DNA from: Atribacterota bacterium
GTDB taxonomy: Bacteria; Atribacterota; Phoenicimicrobiia; Phoenicimicrobiales; Phoenicimicrobiaceae
DNA: 30,709 nt
Direction: 5' to 3'
NCBI GenBank assembly: GCA_030666935.1
Contig: DAOUWX010000003.1
Location: 1 to 30,709, forward strand
Shown here: piece by piece, positions 8,260-16,496 of the stretch
Layout of the letters: every line of letters starts with the position of its first letter
Numbering within the stretch: the first letter of the stretch is position 1
Notes under the pieces: generated by a model
Seen by the model: only the letters and a program-made list of their open reading frames with translations
Databases searched by the model: none
Told to the model about the DNA's origin: nothing
Translations under genes and position numbers: made by a program

Positions 8260-8337
8260 AAAATGGCTATTTATAAGGGTTTCAGAATTTCGGGGGGGCA
8301 AAAATACCCCAAAAACAGGGTAGTAAATTGCCATTTT
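8260..8337. repeat. long hairpin, AAAATGGC…GCCATTTT arms
   Basis: AAAATGGCTATTTA (8260-8273) and TAAATTGCCATTTT (8324-8337) are inverted copies with one mismatch. The loop contains a G-run followed by CAAAAATACCCC, which could form a smaller stem. Confidence 0.5.
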
Positions 8338-8430
8338 TCGAAAATTGAGACACGTTTAAAGGCACTCTACGTGCGTTTTAAGGGCATTCCTGAAGGGGGT
8401 CTGAAAGCCTTTAAAACAAAGGGTTACCTG

Positions 8431-8463
8431 TCATTGCGAGGAGTGAAGCGACGCGGCAATCTC
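8431..8463. repeat. dispersed TCATTGCGAGGAG…GCGGCAATCTC repeat
   Basis: The sequence TCATTGCGAGGAGTGAAGCG followed by ACGCGGCAATCTC is a repeat type found in the intergenic regions of very many bacteria; translated, it reads SLRGVKRRGNL. It contains a palindrome (TTGCGAG / GCAA). It is not coding here. Confidence 0.75.
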
Positions 8464-8770
8464 ATTACTCCTTCGTTATTCCTTTTTCCTTTATATAAAA
8501 GCCTTTATAAATAAAGGGTTATCTATCGTTTTGAGTATTTTGTGAAACCGCAAAACCTAACCTCGTGGTTTATTGTTTTTTCTGCCCCATTACTTTTTCT
8601 TTATTTTTCCTAAAAATATTCTTTTTCTGAACTTAATTATATGGTAAGATAGGATAACATTTTCTGCAAAAAAGAATAGAAAGTGTAAACACTGCTAAAA
8701 AGTAATACGTGTAAAGATAATTTAATATAACTTGAAACTTAACTAAACAATATATCTAAAAGTGAGGTGA

Positions 8771-8803
8771 TTGTATAAGACAAAAGACCTTTTAAGTATT
8801 TAA
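8771..8803 (+). other. possible 10-codon leader ORF upstream of the iron-binding protein gene
   Basis: GTGAGGTGA precedes a TTG that opens a 10-codon frame ending in TAA, 112 bp before the start of the binding-protein gene. It resembles the Shine-Dalgarno-plus-short-ORF arrangement seen before other exported-protein genes here, but the peptide is not similar to theirs. Confidence 0.25.
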
Positions 8804-8914
8804 TTGTTATCTCTTTCATGTAATAACTATAATAATATATTTAAAATGATAAGTTTATTAAAGTTTGTAAATTTTTCTATTCTATTCTATTAAAATCTAA
8901 GAGGAGGTTTTAAA

Positions 8915-10006
8915 ATGAGATGTAATAAAGTTTTAATGTTTGTACTTTTGGCGGTACTTATCTTTTCTATTTCTACTCTTGCTTCTGCTTCTGGTTTAGA
9001 AGATGCTGCTAAACAGGAAGGAAAGGTAGTTGTATACTCAATTACAAGTAGAATTTCAAATGCTGCTGAGGCATTTGAAGCGAAATACGGGATTAAGGTT
9101 GAGGCATACAACCTTCATGACTTTGAGTTGGTTGAAAAGCTATCAAAAGAGGCAAAAAGTGGTATCGTGGGTGCAGATTTTGTAATTGCACAAGATTCCG
9201 GGCGTGTTTTTGGAGAACTTTTAGAACCCGGTTATGTATATTCATATGTCCCGGAAGATATGAAGTCAATAATTCCGGAAGAATTGCAAGATCCACTCGT
9301 ATTTTCCCTTATTTCTAAAGTATTTTGCTATAATTCCGAAACCTATACAGCCCCTCCTGTAGACAATATATGGGCACTTACCGATCCTGAGATGAAAGGT
9401 AAATTCTTCTTTAAAGATCCATTTCAAGAAGGGGTAAATATGAATTTCCTTACCATGATTACCTCTACCGAGTGGGCTGAGAAAATAGCAAAAGCATATG
9501 AAATATATTATGGTGAACCAATAAAATTAACAACAGAGAATGCTGGTTATGAATGGATCAAAGCCATCTTAGAAAATGGGCTGGTAATATTCACCAGTGA
9601 TACAAAAATGGCAGAATCCATAGGTATTAAAGAACAAGGAGTGGATGCAACAGGACTTTTTGCATATACTAAATTGCGTTATAGAGACACTAAAGATTTG
9701 GCTTTAATGCCTATAATGGGGATGGACCCATTTGCAGGTTTTTACTATCCAGGATATCTACTTATGGTCAAAAATGCAAAACATCCTAATGCTGCAAAGC
9801 TGTTTATACAATACCTACTAACTCCGGAAGGTTTTAAACCCTGGTATAGATCACCTGGGATGTATTCTTCAAATTTAAATATTCCACCATTCCCCGGAGA
9901 CAACACTTTGAGTGTTTGGGAACAGATCCTTGTCGGAGAAGATGGAAGCTACATATTTAATAATAGGGCTGATATAGAGGAGTTCTGGGGTAGTTTTGCT
10001 TATTAG
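8915..10006 (+). CDS. iron(III)-type ABC transporter substrate-binding protein
   Basis: 363 aa. A signal peptide with SPase I-type ending (STLASASG) covers about residues 1-26. The mature protein begins EDAAKQEGKVVVYSITSR and belongs to the type-II FbpA/AfuA-like binding-protein fold. Motifs typical of the group include the VVYS strand, PDMKGKFFF-like blocks and AKLFIQYLLTPEGF near the C-terminus. Tyrosines at FYYPGY could be metal ligands as in FbpA, but this is not proven. Related proteins bind ferric iron; some bind phosphonates or small organic acids. It heads an operon with a fused permease and an ATPase, separated from them by a terminator hairpin. AGGAGGT lies 6 nt before the ATG. Confidence 0.88.
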   Translation: MRCNKVLMFVLLAVLIFSISTLASASGLEDAAKQEGKVVVYSITSRISNAAEAFEAKYGIKVEAYNLHDFELVEKLSKEAKSGIVGADFVIAQDSGRVFGELLEPGYVYSYVPEDMKSIIPEELQDPLVFSLISKVFCYNSETYTAPPVDNIWALTDPEMKGKFFFKDPFQEGVNMNFLTMITSTEWAEKIAKAYEIYYGEPIKLTTENAGYEWIKAILENGLVIFTSDTKMAESIGIKEQGVDATGLFAYTKLRYRDTKDLALMPIMGMDPFAGFYYPGYLLMVKNAKHPNAAKLFIQYLLTPEGFKPWYRSPGMYSSNLNIPPFPGDNTLSVWEQILVGEDGSYIFNNRADIEEFWGSFAY

Positions 10007-10021
10007 TTAGATAATATAAAC

Positions 10022-10056
10022 AAAAAAGGGTCTTCGTTATAGAAGACCCTTTTTTG
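10022..10056 (+). terminator. intercistronic terminator/attenuator
   Basis: AAAAGGGTCTTC and GAAGACCCTTTT pair around a 5-nt loop and run into TTTTTT. Lying between the binding-protein gene and its permease, it should give much more binding-protein mRNA than permease mRNA, as is usual in binding-protein transporters. Confidence 0.88.
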
Positions 10057-10082
10057 TATTTAAAACATAGGGGAAAATACCA

Positions 10083-11876
10083 TTGCATAGAACTTGGAAT
10101 AAATTTATAAGTTATATTTCAAAACCTGAAAATGTTATTTTAGTTATACTTATTATAATACTCTCATATTTGGTAATTGTGCCATTAATCTCAATTGTAG
10201 GTGATACGTTTATTGTTCATACATCTGAACGAATGAGGATAAAAGGTACGGATGTTGGTGACTTTACCCTTCATCATTGGAAAAATGTCTTTTCTGGAAA
10301 ATACAGCAATCATATATTTTATAAACCTCTTTGGAATACACTACTTGTCTCTGTCTTTGTATGCATTATAGCAATTACCTTTGGCGGGTTAATAGCTTGG
10401 TTGGTTACCAGGACTAACCTAAGATACAAGAAACTTATATCAACATTGATTATTTTTCCCTATATTATGCCCTCATGGACTTTGGCAATGGCCTGGCTTA
10501 ACTTTTTCAAAAACAGCCAAATTGGTGGAGCCCAAGGTCTCTTCACAGCACTTACGGGTATAAATACCCCAAATTGGTTTGCCTACGGCTTTTTCCCTAT
10601 AGTTGTGGTTCTTGGTTTACATTATATACCATTTGCCTATATTCTTATCGGAGGGACACTTAAAAATATGGATGCCAATTTGGAAGAAGCGGCAGTTATT
10701 TTGAAAACACCACGTTTTAGAATCATTAGAAAGATCACTATACCTATTGCAATGCCTGCAATTCTTTCTACGCTCTTACTTGTTTTTTCAAGCGGTATAA
10801 GTGCATTTGCAGTTCCCGCTTTTCTTGGTTCTCCTGTAAGATTTCAAGTACTTACAACACAGCTATTTCGTACATTAAATGGAGTAAATCCCGGGTATGG
10901 CTATCTCATCGGCTTTGCAATGATAGCGATGGGGACCGGAGTTCTCACCATAAACCAAATTCTCATAGGAAAAAGAAAGTCTTTTACAACTGTAACCGGA
11001 AAGTCTTCTAATGTCTCCCTGGTTTCATTAAAAAAATTACGTGCGCCGGTGTCTACTATATTACTGGTTATTTTAATACTTATATCAGTAGTTCCCCTTA
11101 TTGTTTTTGCAGTACAATCATTTTTAGTCGTGCCCGGAAATTACAGTTTGAGTAATCTTTCTAATATGTTCTGGGTAGGGGAAGGCAGCCCGGATATTGC
11201 AAGTGGAGAACCTGGAATTCTTAAAAATAAATATATTTTTAAAGGACTATGGAATAGTTTTAGATTATCAATTTTAGTGTCAATTATTGTGGGAATTTTA
11301 GGAATATTAGTAGGTTATTCCGTGGTTAAGAGACGAGGAACGCCTCTTTCTAATATGTTGGATAGGTTATCATTTTTCCCTTATCTCATTCCCGCCATGG
11401 CTTTTGGCGCTACATATTTATCTTTGTTTGCAGTCAGAAGAGGGATAATCCCATCTCTATATGGTAGCTTTATTGTACTGGTACTGATTGGGTCTATTAA
11501 ATACCTGCCGTTCGCATCTCGAGCAGGAATAACCTCCATCTTGCAAATTGGTAAAGAGATAGAAGAGGCAGCAATTATTTTTGGAATTCCCTGGTGGAAG
11601 CGCATGACAAAAATTCTGATACCTATACAGAAAGCTGGCTTTTTGTCAGGATTTTTGCTACCCTTTATATCAAGTATGAGAGAACTTTCTTTGTATATAC
11701 TTCTGGTTACACCATCAACTCAAGTACTCACAACTATGCTATTTCAGTATAACGAAAAAGGATGGGACCAGTATGCAAATGCTATAGTTTTATTCATTGT
11801 TTTGGTTGTTTTGACCTCTAACCTTGTCATAAATAAAGTTACCGGTGCAACCATCGACAAAAGTATAGGAGGATAA
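10083..11876 (+). CDS. iron(III)-type ABC transporter permease, fused two-domain
   Basis: 597 aa with about twelve membrane segments in two homologous halves, as in FbpB. Each half has an EAA loop for the ATPase: EEAAVILKTPRFRIIRKITI in the first, EEAAIIFGIPWWKRMTKILI in the second. The start is a TTG at 10083, preceded by AGGGGA at about 8 nt; the reading frame has no ATG before the first membrane segment. The fused protein provides the whole membrane pore, so no second permease gene is needed. It ends 3 bp before the ATPase gene and should be translated with it. The cargo is inferred from the binding protein. Confidence 0.9.
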   Translation: MHRTWNKFISYISKPENVILVILIIILSYLVIVPLISIVGDTFIVHTSERMRIKGTDVGDFTLHHWKNVFSGKYSNHIFYKPLWNTLLVSVFVCIIAITFGGLIAWLVTRTNLRYKKLISTLIIFPYIMPSWTLAMAWLNFFKNSQIGGAQGLFTALTGINTPNWFAYGFFPIVVVLGLHYIPFAYILIGGTLKNMDANLEEAAVILKTPRFRIIRKITIPIAMPAILSTLLLVFSSGISAFAVPAFLGSPVRFQVLTTQLFRTLNGVNPGYGYLIGFAMIAMGTGVLTINQILIGKRKSFTTVTGKSSNVSLVSLKKLRAPVSTILLVILILISVVPLIVFAVQSFLVVPGNYSLSNLSNMFWVGEGSPDIASGEPGILKNKYIFKGLWNSFRLSILVSIIVGILGILVGYSVVKRRGTPLSNMLDRLSFFPYLIPAMAFGATYLSLFAVRRGIIPSLYGSFIVLVLIGSIKYLPFASRAGITSILQIGKEIEEAAIIFGIPWWKRMTKILIPIQKAGFLSGFLLPFISSMRELSLYILLVTPSTQVLTTMLFQYNEKGWDQYANAIVLFIVLVVLTSNLVINKVTGATIDKSIGG

Positions 11877-11879
11877 TTT

Positions 11880-13004
11880 ATGCCAGATATAGTTTTAAAA
11901 AATATATCAAAACGATTTGGGCACTTTGAGGCAGTAAAAAATCTAAATCTCGAGATACACGATCGTGATTATATAATTTTACTCGGGCCTTCCGGATGTG
12001 GGAAAACAACTACTTTAAGGCTGATAGCAGGTCTTGAAACACCCACAGAAGGAGAAATATCAATTGATCAAAGGATAGTTTTTTCAAGTGAAAAAGGTAT
12101 AAATATTCCCCCCGATAAAAGGGATGTCGGCTTTTTATTTCAAAATTATGCATTATGGCCTCACATGACAGTATATCAAAATATTGCCTTTGGCCTTGAA
12201 AATCTAAAATGGAAAAAAGATAAGATAAAATCAAGAGTATCAGAAATTACTCGTCTTTTAAAAATTGAAGAACTCTTTGCTCGATACCCATCAGAGCTTT
12301 CCGGCGGACAACAACAACGTGTAGCAATAGCAAGAACACTGGCCCCAAGACCAAAAGTATTACTTATGGACGAACCGCTCTCAAATTTAGATGCAAAACT
12401 ACGTACTGAGATGCGCTCAGAACTTAAACGCCTACACCGTGAGATAGAGTCCACTTTTGTATATGTTACCCATGATCAACTTGAGGCAATGACCCTTGCT
12501 ACACAGATTTGTTTAATAAACAAGGGCATACTACAGCAGCTTGCAACTCCATTAGAAATATATGATAGACCGCTAAATCTTTTTATAGGAAATTTTATAG
12601 GAAACCCGACTATGAATTTTATAGATATCACATGTAGTGATATAAAAGGCAATCAATATATTTTAAAACACAAGGATATTGAAATTTCTTTTATGGGAGA
12701 GAACACTGAGAAATATCCTAAAATTGGCCAAAAACTTATACTGGGCATTAGACCTGAAGATATTAAAATAAAAAATAATGGCCAGGCTAAGGGAATAGTC
12801 TATTCTATTTTACCCTCTGGTATGGAGACAATTGTCCGTGTAAAGATTGGGGAAATTTTTCTAACTCTTGTTGCCTTCGGAAGAGTAAATCTCTCATTGG
12901 ACCAAGAGTGTTCTTTAGAATTTGCTTCACATAAATATATTCTTTTTGACAATGAGACAAAGGCAAATATAACTTTAGGTAAAATATTATCTGTAAATCA
13001 GTAG
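11880..13004 (+). CDS. iron(III)/spermidine-type ABC transporter ATPase
   Basis: 374 aa. Walker A GPSGCGKT (residues 36-43), Q-loop FQNYALWPHMTV, signature LSGGQQQR, Walker B VLLMDEPLSNLD and switch His in VTHDQ are all intact. The C-terminal third (about 240-374) is a TOBE-type regulatory domain typical of FbpC/PotA/UgpC ATPases. It powers the preceding permease from the cytoplasmic side. The start follows GGAGGAT and lies 3 bp after the permease stop. The gene converges on the radical SAM gene, with only 45 bp between the two stops and no clear terminator. Confidence 0.92.
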   Translation: MPDIVLKNISKRFGHFEAVKNLNLEIHDRDYIILLGPSGCGKTTTLRLIAGLETPTEGEISIDQRIVFSSEKGINIPPDKRDVGFLFQNYALWPHMTVYQNIAFGLENLKWKKDKIKSRVSEITRLLKIEELFARYPSELSGGQQQRVAIARTLAPRPKVLLMDEPLSNLDAKLRTEMRSELKRLHREIESTFVYVTHDQLEAMTLATQICLINKGILQQLATPLEIYDRPLNLFIGNFIGNPTMNFIDITCSDIKGNQYILKHKDIEISFMGENTEKYPKIGQKLILGIRPEDIKIKNNGQAKGIVYSILPSGMETIVRVKIGEIFLTLVAFGRVNLSLDQECSLEFASHKYILFDNETKANITLGKILSVNQ

Positions 13005-13049
13005 AGTAAATCCTTATTCTGATGGATAATCCCCCTCTACTTGGCGGGT

Positions 13050-14303
13050 TCAATAAAGGACTATTTTCTCCGGCCAGGGAGTTTCTCTGGCCATCCTCCA
13101 GGTTTTATCAATATATTGATTGGTATATTTCTGCTCGACCAGGTGAAAAAGATAAGCTCCTTTATCGGTTAATTTATAACCATCCCCATCATTTTCTATT
13201 ATTCCCAATAATTTTCCCACCTTTATTTCCCACCGAAACTCAGAATCAAGGTCTTTATTGAATAATTGAAAAAAATTATTCTTATCAATATCTAAATTAT
13301 AACAGCTCCAAAACAACCAATACAAATATCTCGCCCGCTTGGAAAAATCTAATATTAAAGCAGTCGGAATTCTGTTATCCTTAAGGCTATTTATATATTC
13401 GGTTACTGAGAAAGTATTTATACGAAAATTTTCCTTAAGCAGAGTGGTTGCACTGGGACCATATCCCAGAAAATTATCTCGCGTAATAGAAGAATATTTA
13501 GGGGTATCCTTTTTGGCAAAAGTCCAGACAGAGGTTCTGGTAAATCCCATTTCTTCGCTGGTCTTTACAATCGATTTTAACAATACTCGCTTTTTTCTTT
13601 TGTTTAGAGGTTTCTGTTCATTACTGGCATAAGTAAAGTCTATAAAAGGGTAAGTGGATATTTGGGTAGCCCCGTATTCAGCAGCCTTTATCATATCTTC
13701 TCGTAAATCTTGAGGGGTTTGACCAGGGATGCCGAATATAAGATCTACATCGATAGCTCTAAAACCTTCCTTAGCAATCATCTCCAAATTTTGTCTATTG
13801 TCACTCTTCTCTTTTCTACCCAGAGTGGAAAGATTTTTTTCATTAAATGACTGAATACCTAAACTGATTATATCAAAACCGATATCCTTTAATTCTGCTA
13901 TCAAGGATGGGGTTACATTATCAGGGTGTAATTCTGTGCCGATATTACCTTTAATAACAAAATGTTCTCTAAAGGCATCTAAGACCCTACCCAGGGAATT
14001 AATAACAAGAGAGGGACTTCCCCCGCCAAAATATAGACTGGTGGCAACCCTCTTCTTCCCAACCCCCGAACTCTTCAGGTGTATTTCTTTGATTAAAGAA
14101 TCTACATATTTAGAAGCTAAAGAGGTATCATATTTTATCTTGTAATAAGGGCAGAATGGGCACAGCTCTTTACAAAAGGGAACATGCACATACAATCCCA
14201 AATTCGGAACATTATAATCTATCTGTCTATTACAATTGCTATTTTGAAAGACAAATGGCTTAAATGACCTGATAATCATCACTCGTAAAATACTAATTAA
14301 CAT
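13050..14303 (-). CDS. HemW/HemN-like radical SAM enzyme
   Basis: 417 aa. The cluster motif is C44-x3-C48-x2-C51 in YVHVPFCKELCPFC, as in the HemN/HemW superfamily. It is followed by YFGGGSPS, by a SAM-binding LGIQSFNEKNLSTLGR block near residue 170 and by DLIFGIPGQTPQ. The C-terminal HemN-type domain ends TDKGAYLFHLVEQKY. HemW is a heme chaperone, HemN a coproporphyrinogen oxidase, and HutW/ChuW members break down heme in anaerobes; the sequence alone does not separate these. It lies 56 bp downstream of another radical SAM gene and is probably in one operon with it. GGACGGAG precedes the ATG. A degenerate partial copy of its 3' end exists at 26470-26545. Confidence 0.85.
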   Translation of the reverse strand: MLISILRVMIIRSFKPFVFQNSNCNRQIDYNVPNLGLYVHVPFCKELCPFCPYYKIKYDTSLASKYVDSLIKEIHLKSSGVGKKRVATSLYFGGGSPSLVINSLGRVLDAFREHFVIKGNIGTELHPDNVTPSLIAELKDIGFDIISLGIQSFNEKNLSTLGRKEKSDNRQNLEMIAKEGFRAIDVDLIFGIPGQTPQDLREDMIKAAEYGATQISTYPFIDFTYASNEQKPLNKRKKRVLLKSIVKTSEEMGFTRTSVWTFAKKDTPKYSSITRDNFLGYGPSATTLLKENFRINTFSVTEYINSLKDNRIPTALILDFSKRARYLYWLFWSCYNLDIDKNNFFQLFNKDLDSEFRWEIKVGKLLGIIENDGDGYKLTDKGAYLFHLVEQKYTNQYIDKTWRMARETPWPEKIVLY

Positions 14304-14359
14304 TACTCCGTCCTCATTAATTAATATAAGAATAATAATATATTAATTTGCCCAAAAAT

Positions 14360-15256
14360 TTATAAATATTTAAATGCAGTATAAATTGCATTCGGATTAA
14401 ATTTGGCTATATAATAAATCTCGGTTAAACCTAAGTATCCGCAATCTTTGCATATTTCACCGTCCCCGATAGACCTGCAGCATTGGTATATTTTTTTATT
14501 AGCATATAAATAACTCAGCTTATTTGGTCTTTTCCATGAGTCGTTATATATACCCATTAAAGCCGCTTTAGAATTCAGAATTCTGTAACCTGTTTTTTTA
14601 AGCTTCAAAATTCTTTTGATAATGTTTTTCCTTTCATCTAATCCCAGATATAAATCATCTATACCATGAGAAGGTGTATAGAAATAAAAAAATATGCCTT
14701 TTATCTTTTCAATTTTTGATATTTCATCACAAAACTGTTCAATTTCCTTTTCATTCTTTTTATTTATCGTATAGTTAATCAGTAACTTTTTATGAGGAGA
14801 TTTAATTATATTTGAAATAATTCGCCCATAAGTGTTCCCCCGGATTTTATTGTGGGTATCCTTTAACCCGTCCAAACTTACAAAAACCGTATTCGCATCA
14901 GCGATAATTGGAAAGGTTCCATTGGTGTATATAACTATAAATCTAAATCCAATTCCTCTGGCTAAATGGATGACATCTTTTAAGGATTTACCATTATCTC
15001 TCCATAAAAAAGGTTCACCGCCTTCAATATACAAATATCTCATTCCTATAGCATATAACCTGCGCAATCCTATTTCAACTTCCTCAAAGGTTAAGTCAGG
15101 GATACCCCTGTTGGCTACTGAACAGTGGCAACAATTCAAATTGCACCTTTCATTGATAACGATACCACCGATAAATGGCAATTCCTTTCCGAATACCTTG
15201 GATAAAATCATATATTTAATACTCAACAAATAGAAAGAAAGCAAATTATACCTCAT
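14360..15256 (-). CDS. radical SAM protein with C-terminal cysteine cluster
   Basis: 298 aa from the ATG at 15256. A radical SAM cluster motif C38-x3-C42-x2-C45 occurs in ERCNLNCCHCSVANRG, followed by the GGEP motif (YIEGGEPFLW) and VSLDGLKDTHNKIRG, typical of SPASM-class and HpnH-like enzymes. Near the C-terminus, CCRSIGDGEICKDC supplies extra cysteines that could bind a second cluster. The N-terminus before the motif is hydrophobic and could lie against the membrane. The substrate is unknown. The gene overlaps the end of the 97-aa gene by 11 bp, with no separate good ribosome binding site, so it is probably translationally coupled. Confidence 0.82.
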   Translation of the reverse strand: MRYNLLSFYLLSIKYMILSKVFGKELPFIGGIVINERCNLNCCHCSVANRGIPDLTFEEVEIGLRRLYAIGMRYLYIEGGEPFLWRDNGKSLKDVIHLARGIGFRFIVIYTNGTFPIIADANTVFVSLDGLKDTHNKIRGNTYGRIISNIIKSPHKKLLINYTINKKNEKEIEQFCDEISKIEKIKGIFFYFYTPSHGIDDLYLGLDERKNIIKRILKLKKTGYRILNSKAALMGIYNDSWKRPNKLSYLYANKKIYQCCRSIGDGEICKDCGYLGLTEIYYIAKFNPNAIYTAFKYL

Positions 15257-15539
15257 CAAGCTTAAATTTACTCATTTTATGAATTTCACCATCAATTTTA
15301 CAATAGAACTTACTGGTGAATATGGTTTGCTTAACTATAATCTTCAACGGTTTTTGATGACCATTATCATTCAACATACCGTGAAGTATCAAAATACCAT
15401 ATAATCCTTTTATTTGATCCTGCTTAACGTCATCAATAATCAAAGAATATTCCATGGTATAAAATAATGATCTCTTTTCTACTCTAATCACATGATTTTT
15501 ATAACGGAATACCTGGTGAATTGAAAAAATTGTTTCCAT
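15246..15539 (-). CDS. 97-aa protein of unknown function, first gene of the radical SAM operon
   Basis: 97 aa with a normal start (AAAGGTAG before ATG). It is rich in beta-strand patterns (MEYSLIIDDVKQDQIKG, KPLKIIVKQTIF, SKFYCKIDGEIHKMSKF) and has one Cys. No signal peptide or membrane segment is seen. I do not recognise a family; it has a faint beta-sandwich look. Because its stop overlaps the start of a radical SAM gene, it is likely a partner or substrate-binding subunit of that enzyme. It does not look like a RiPP precursor: there is no leader/core split and no Gly-, Cys- or Ser-rich tail. Confidence 0.7.
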   Translation of the reverse strand: METIFSIHQVFRYKNHVIRVEKRSLFYTMEYSLIIDDVKQDQIKGLYGILILHGMLNDNGHQKPLKIIVKQTIFTSKFYCKIDGEIHKMSKFKLDEV

Positions 15540-15700
15540 TCTGACTACCTTTCATAAAGATTTATTCTGCAAACATCATTTAAATATCAGATAAAATTGT
15601 CCAAATACCTTTGCTATCCTTGCATATTTATATATACGACACCAATTTCAAAAATCCTCTTTTAAAATGAAAAATAACCATCCCTTTTTATCCTTTAAAA

Positions 15701-15741
15701 ACAAAAAGGCGGGGAAAGTCTATTTTAAAACTTTCCCCGCC
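15701..15741 (-). terminator. intrinsic terminator after the secreted 155-aa protein gene
   Basis: On the minus strand GGCGGGGAAAGT pairs with ACTTTCCCCGCC around a short AT loop and is followed by TTTTTGTTTTT. It ends the transcript carrying the riboswitch-controlled exported proteins, 42 bp past the last stop codon. Confidence 0.92.
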
Positions 15742-15783
15742 CTCATGTTAAATGTTCTTCTTGTTTTGTATTTTTTTTCGCTA

Positions 15784-16251
15784 TTATTCTACTACAAATT
15801 CAAAGTACATAGCCCAATTCTTTCCAGGACGAATCTGAGTCCCTTCTGCCCAAACCGATTCTTCTCTTGGCAATTCAGTAACTGGATCAATTTCATCCGG
15901 ATTTGTTACTTCTGCTTGGGCTGCAATAATAAGGGTATCTCCTGCCACAGCACCTAAATCAGCCAATGGAATAGTGTATATTCCACCTACTGCATCATCA
16001 GCTCCATAGGGAAAACGACCGGGAGCACTCTTTTTCGGAACTAATTCTCCCACATAAAGGTGTGTTTCTCCTAATACCCATGGAGCGGTGATGGTATAAG
16101 TAACGACTAAATCAGTGCCGATTACTTCTACAGTTAGCGTACCTACGTCAACTTCCTGATCAGCCCATAAGGTAACTTCCATGGCTGAAGATGTAATCGC
16201 GAATCCTGCTAGCATAAGAAGAACTATTGAGATAACAATAAATTTTTTCAT
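15784..16251 (-). CDS. secreted protein under a c-di-GMP riboswitch
   Basis: 155 aa with a cleavable signal peptide (about 1-23, ending ITSSAM). The mature part is a beta-rich domain with VTLWADQEVDVGTLTV, LVVTYTITAPW, ETHLYVG, APGRFPY and IIAAQAEV. Domains with this ETHLYVG…FPY pattern occur alone or as modules in secreted or surface proteins of bacteria and archaea; their role is unknown. It has no Cys lipobox, so it is released or non-covalently held. It is expressed behind the riboswitch at 16374-16466 and ends before a strong terminator. AGGAGG lies about 8 nt before the ATG. Confidence 0.85.
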   Translation of the reverse strand: MKKFIVISIVLLMLAGFAITSSAMEVTLWADQEVDVGTLTVEVIGTDLVVTYTITAPWVLGETHLYVGELVPKKSAPGRFPYGADDAVGGIYTIPLADLGAVAGDTLIIAAQAEVTNPDEIDPVTELPREESVWAEGTQIRPGKNWAMYFEFVVE

Positions 16252-16290
16252 TTCTAATTTCCTCCTAAAATTTCAGATTTTTGAACACTT

Positions 16291-16326
16291 TCAAGCTAGA
16301 CATGCAATATGGTTTGTTATTTCCAT
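16291..16326 (-). other. possible 11-codon leader ORF
   Basis: AGGAGGTGAG is followed at good spacing by ATG and an 11-codon frame (MEITNHIACLA) ending in TGA, 39 nt before the true start of the secreted-protein gene. Just after it, TTGAA-AGTG-TTCAA forms a small inverted repeat. The arrangement resembles the leaders of the three lipoprotein genes. Confidence 0.45.
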
Positions 16327-16373
16327 CTCACCTCCTCTAACCGACTTTTATAATCAGAAACTCCGGAGGAAAA

Positions 16374-16466
16374 ACAAAAAAAGCCGGCAGTCTGGCAATC
16401 TTGGCACTTAAAGTGCTTTAGACCCATGACTTTGCGTCCTATCCTTTCGGATAGTTTGCCTTTATC
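16374..16466 (-). promoter_or_regulatory. c-di-GMP-I (GEMM-I) riboswitch, secreted-protein leader
   Basis: The minus strand has AAAGGCAAAC, the GAAA-capped stem TATCCGAAAGGATA, GGACGCAAAG, GGGTCTAAAGCAC…GTGCC and GATTGCCAGACTGCCGGC, then a U-tract TTTTTTTGTTTTT directly after the aptamer. The close U-tract suggests control of transcription termination, but the competing hairpin is not clear. It starts only about 30 nt after the stop codon of the upstream lipoprotein gene, so it is probably read from that gene's transcript or from a promoter inside it. Confidence 0.93.
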
Positions 16467-16496
16467 AGTTTTTTTGAAGCATTCTTTCTAAATATT

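Larger units (their letters stand above)
7745..8914. other. 1.2-kb gene-poor region of repeats before the iron transporter
   Basis: No convincing protein gene. The region holds a CCTTAT palindrome (8122-8153), a long inverted repeat (8260-8337) and a known type of dispersed repeat (8431-8463), listed separately. An open frame at 8173-8514 is made of these repeats and is rejected. The last 150 bases form the leader of the iron-binding-protein gene, with a short GAGGTGATTG start site at 8764-8773. Confidence 0.5.

Noticed and set aside
8173..8514. 113-codon open frame in the 8-kb intergenic region
   Set aside because: It is made of an inverted repeat and the SLRGVKRRGNL-type dispersed repeat, has no ribosome binding site and no protein-like composition.
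15246..15539. RiPP precursor peptide for the neighbouring radical SAM enzyme
   Set aside because: 97 aa with an even beta-rich composition, no Cys/Gly/Ser-rich core at the end, no leader-like helix and no peptidase or exporter nearby.
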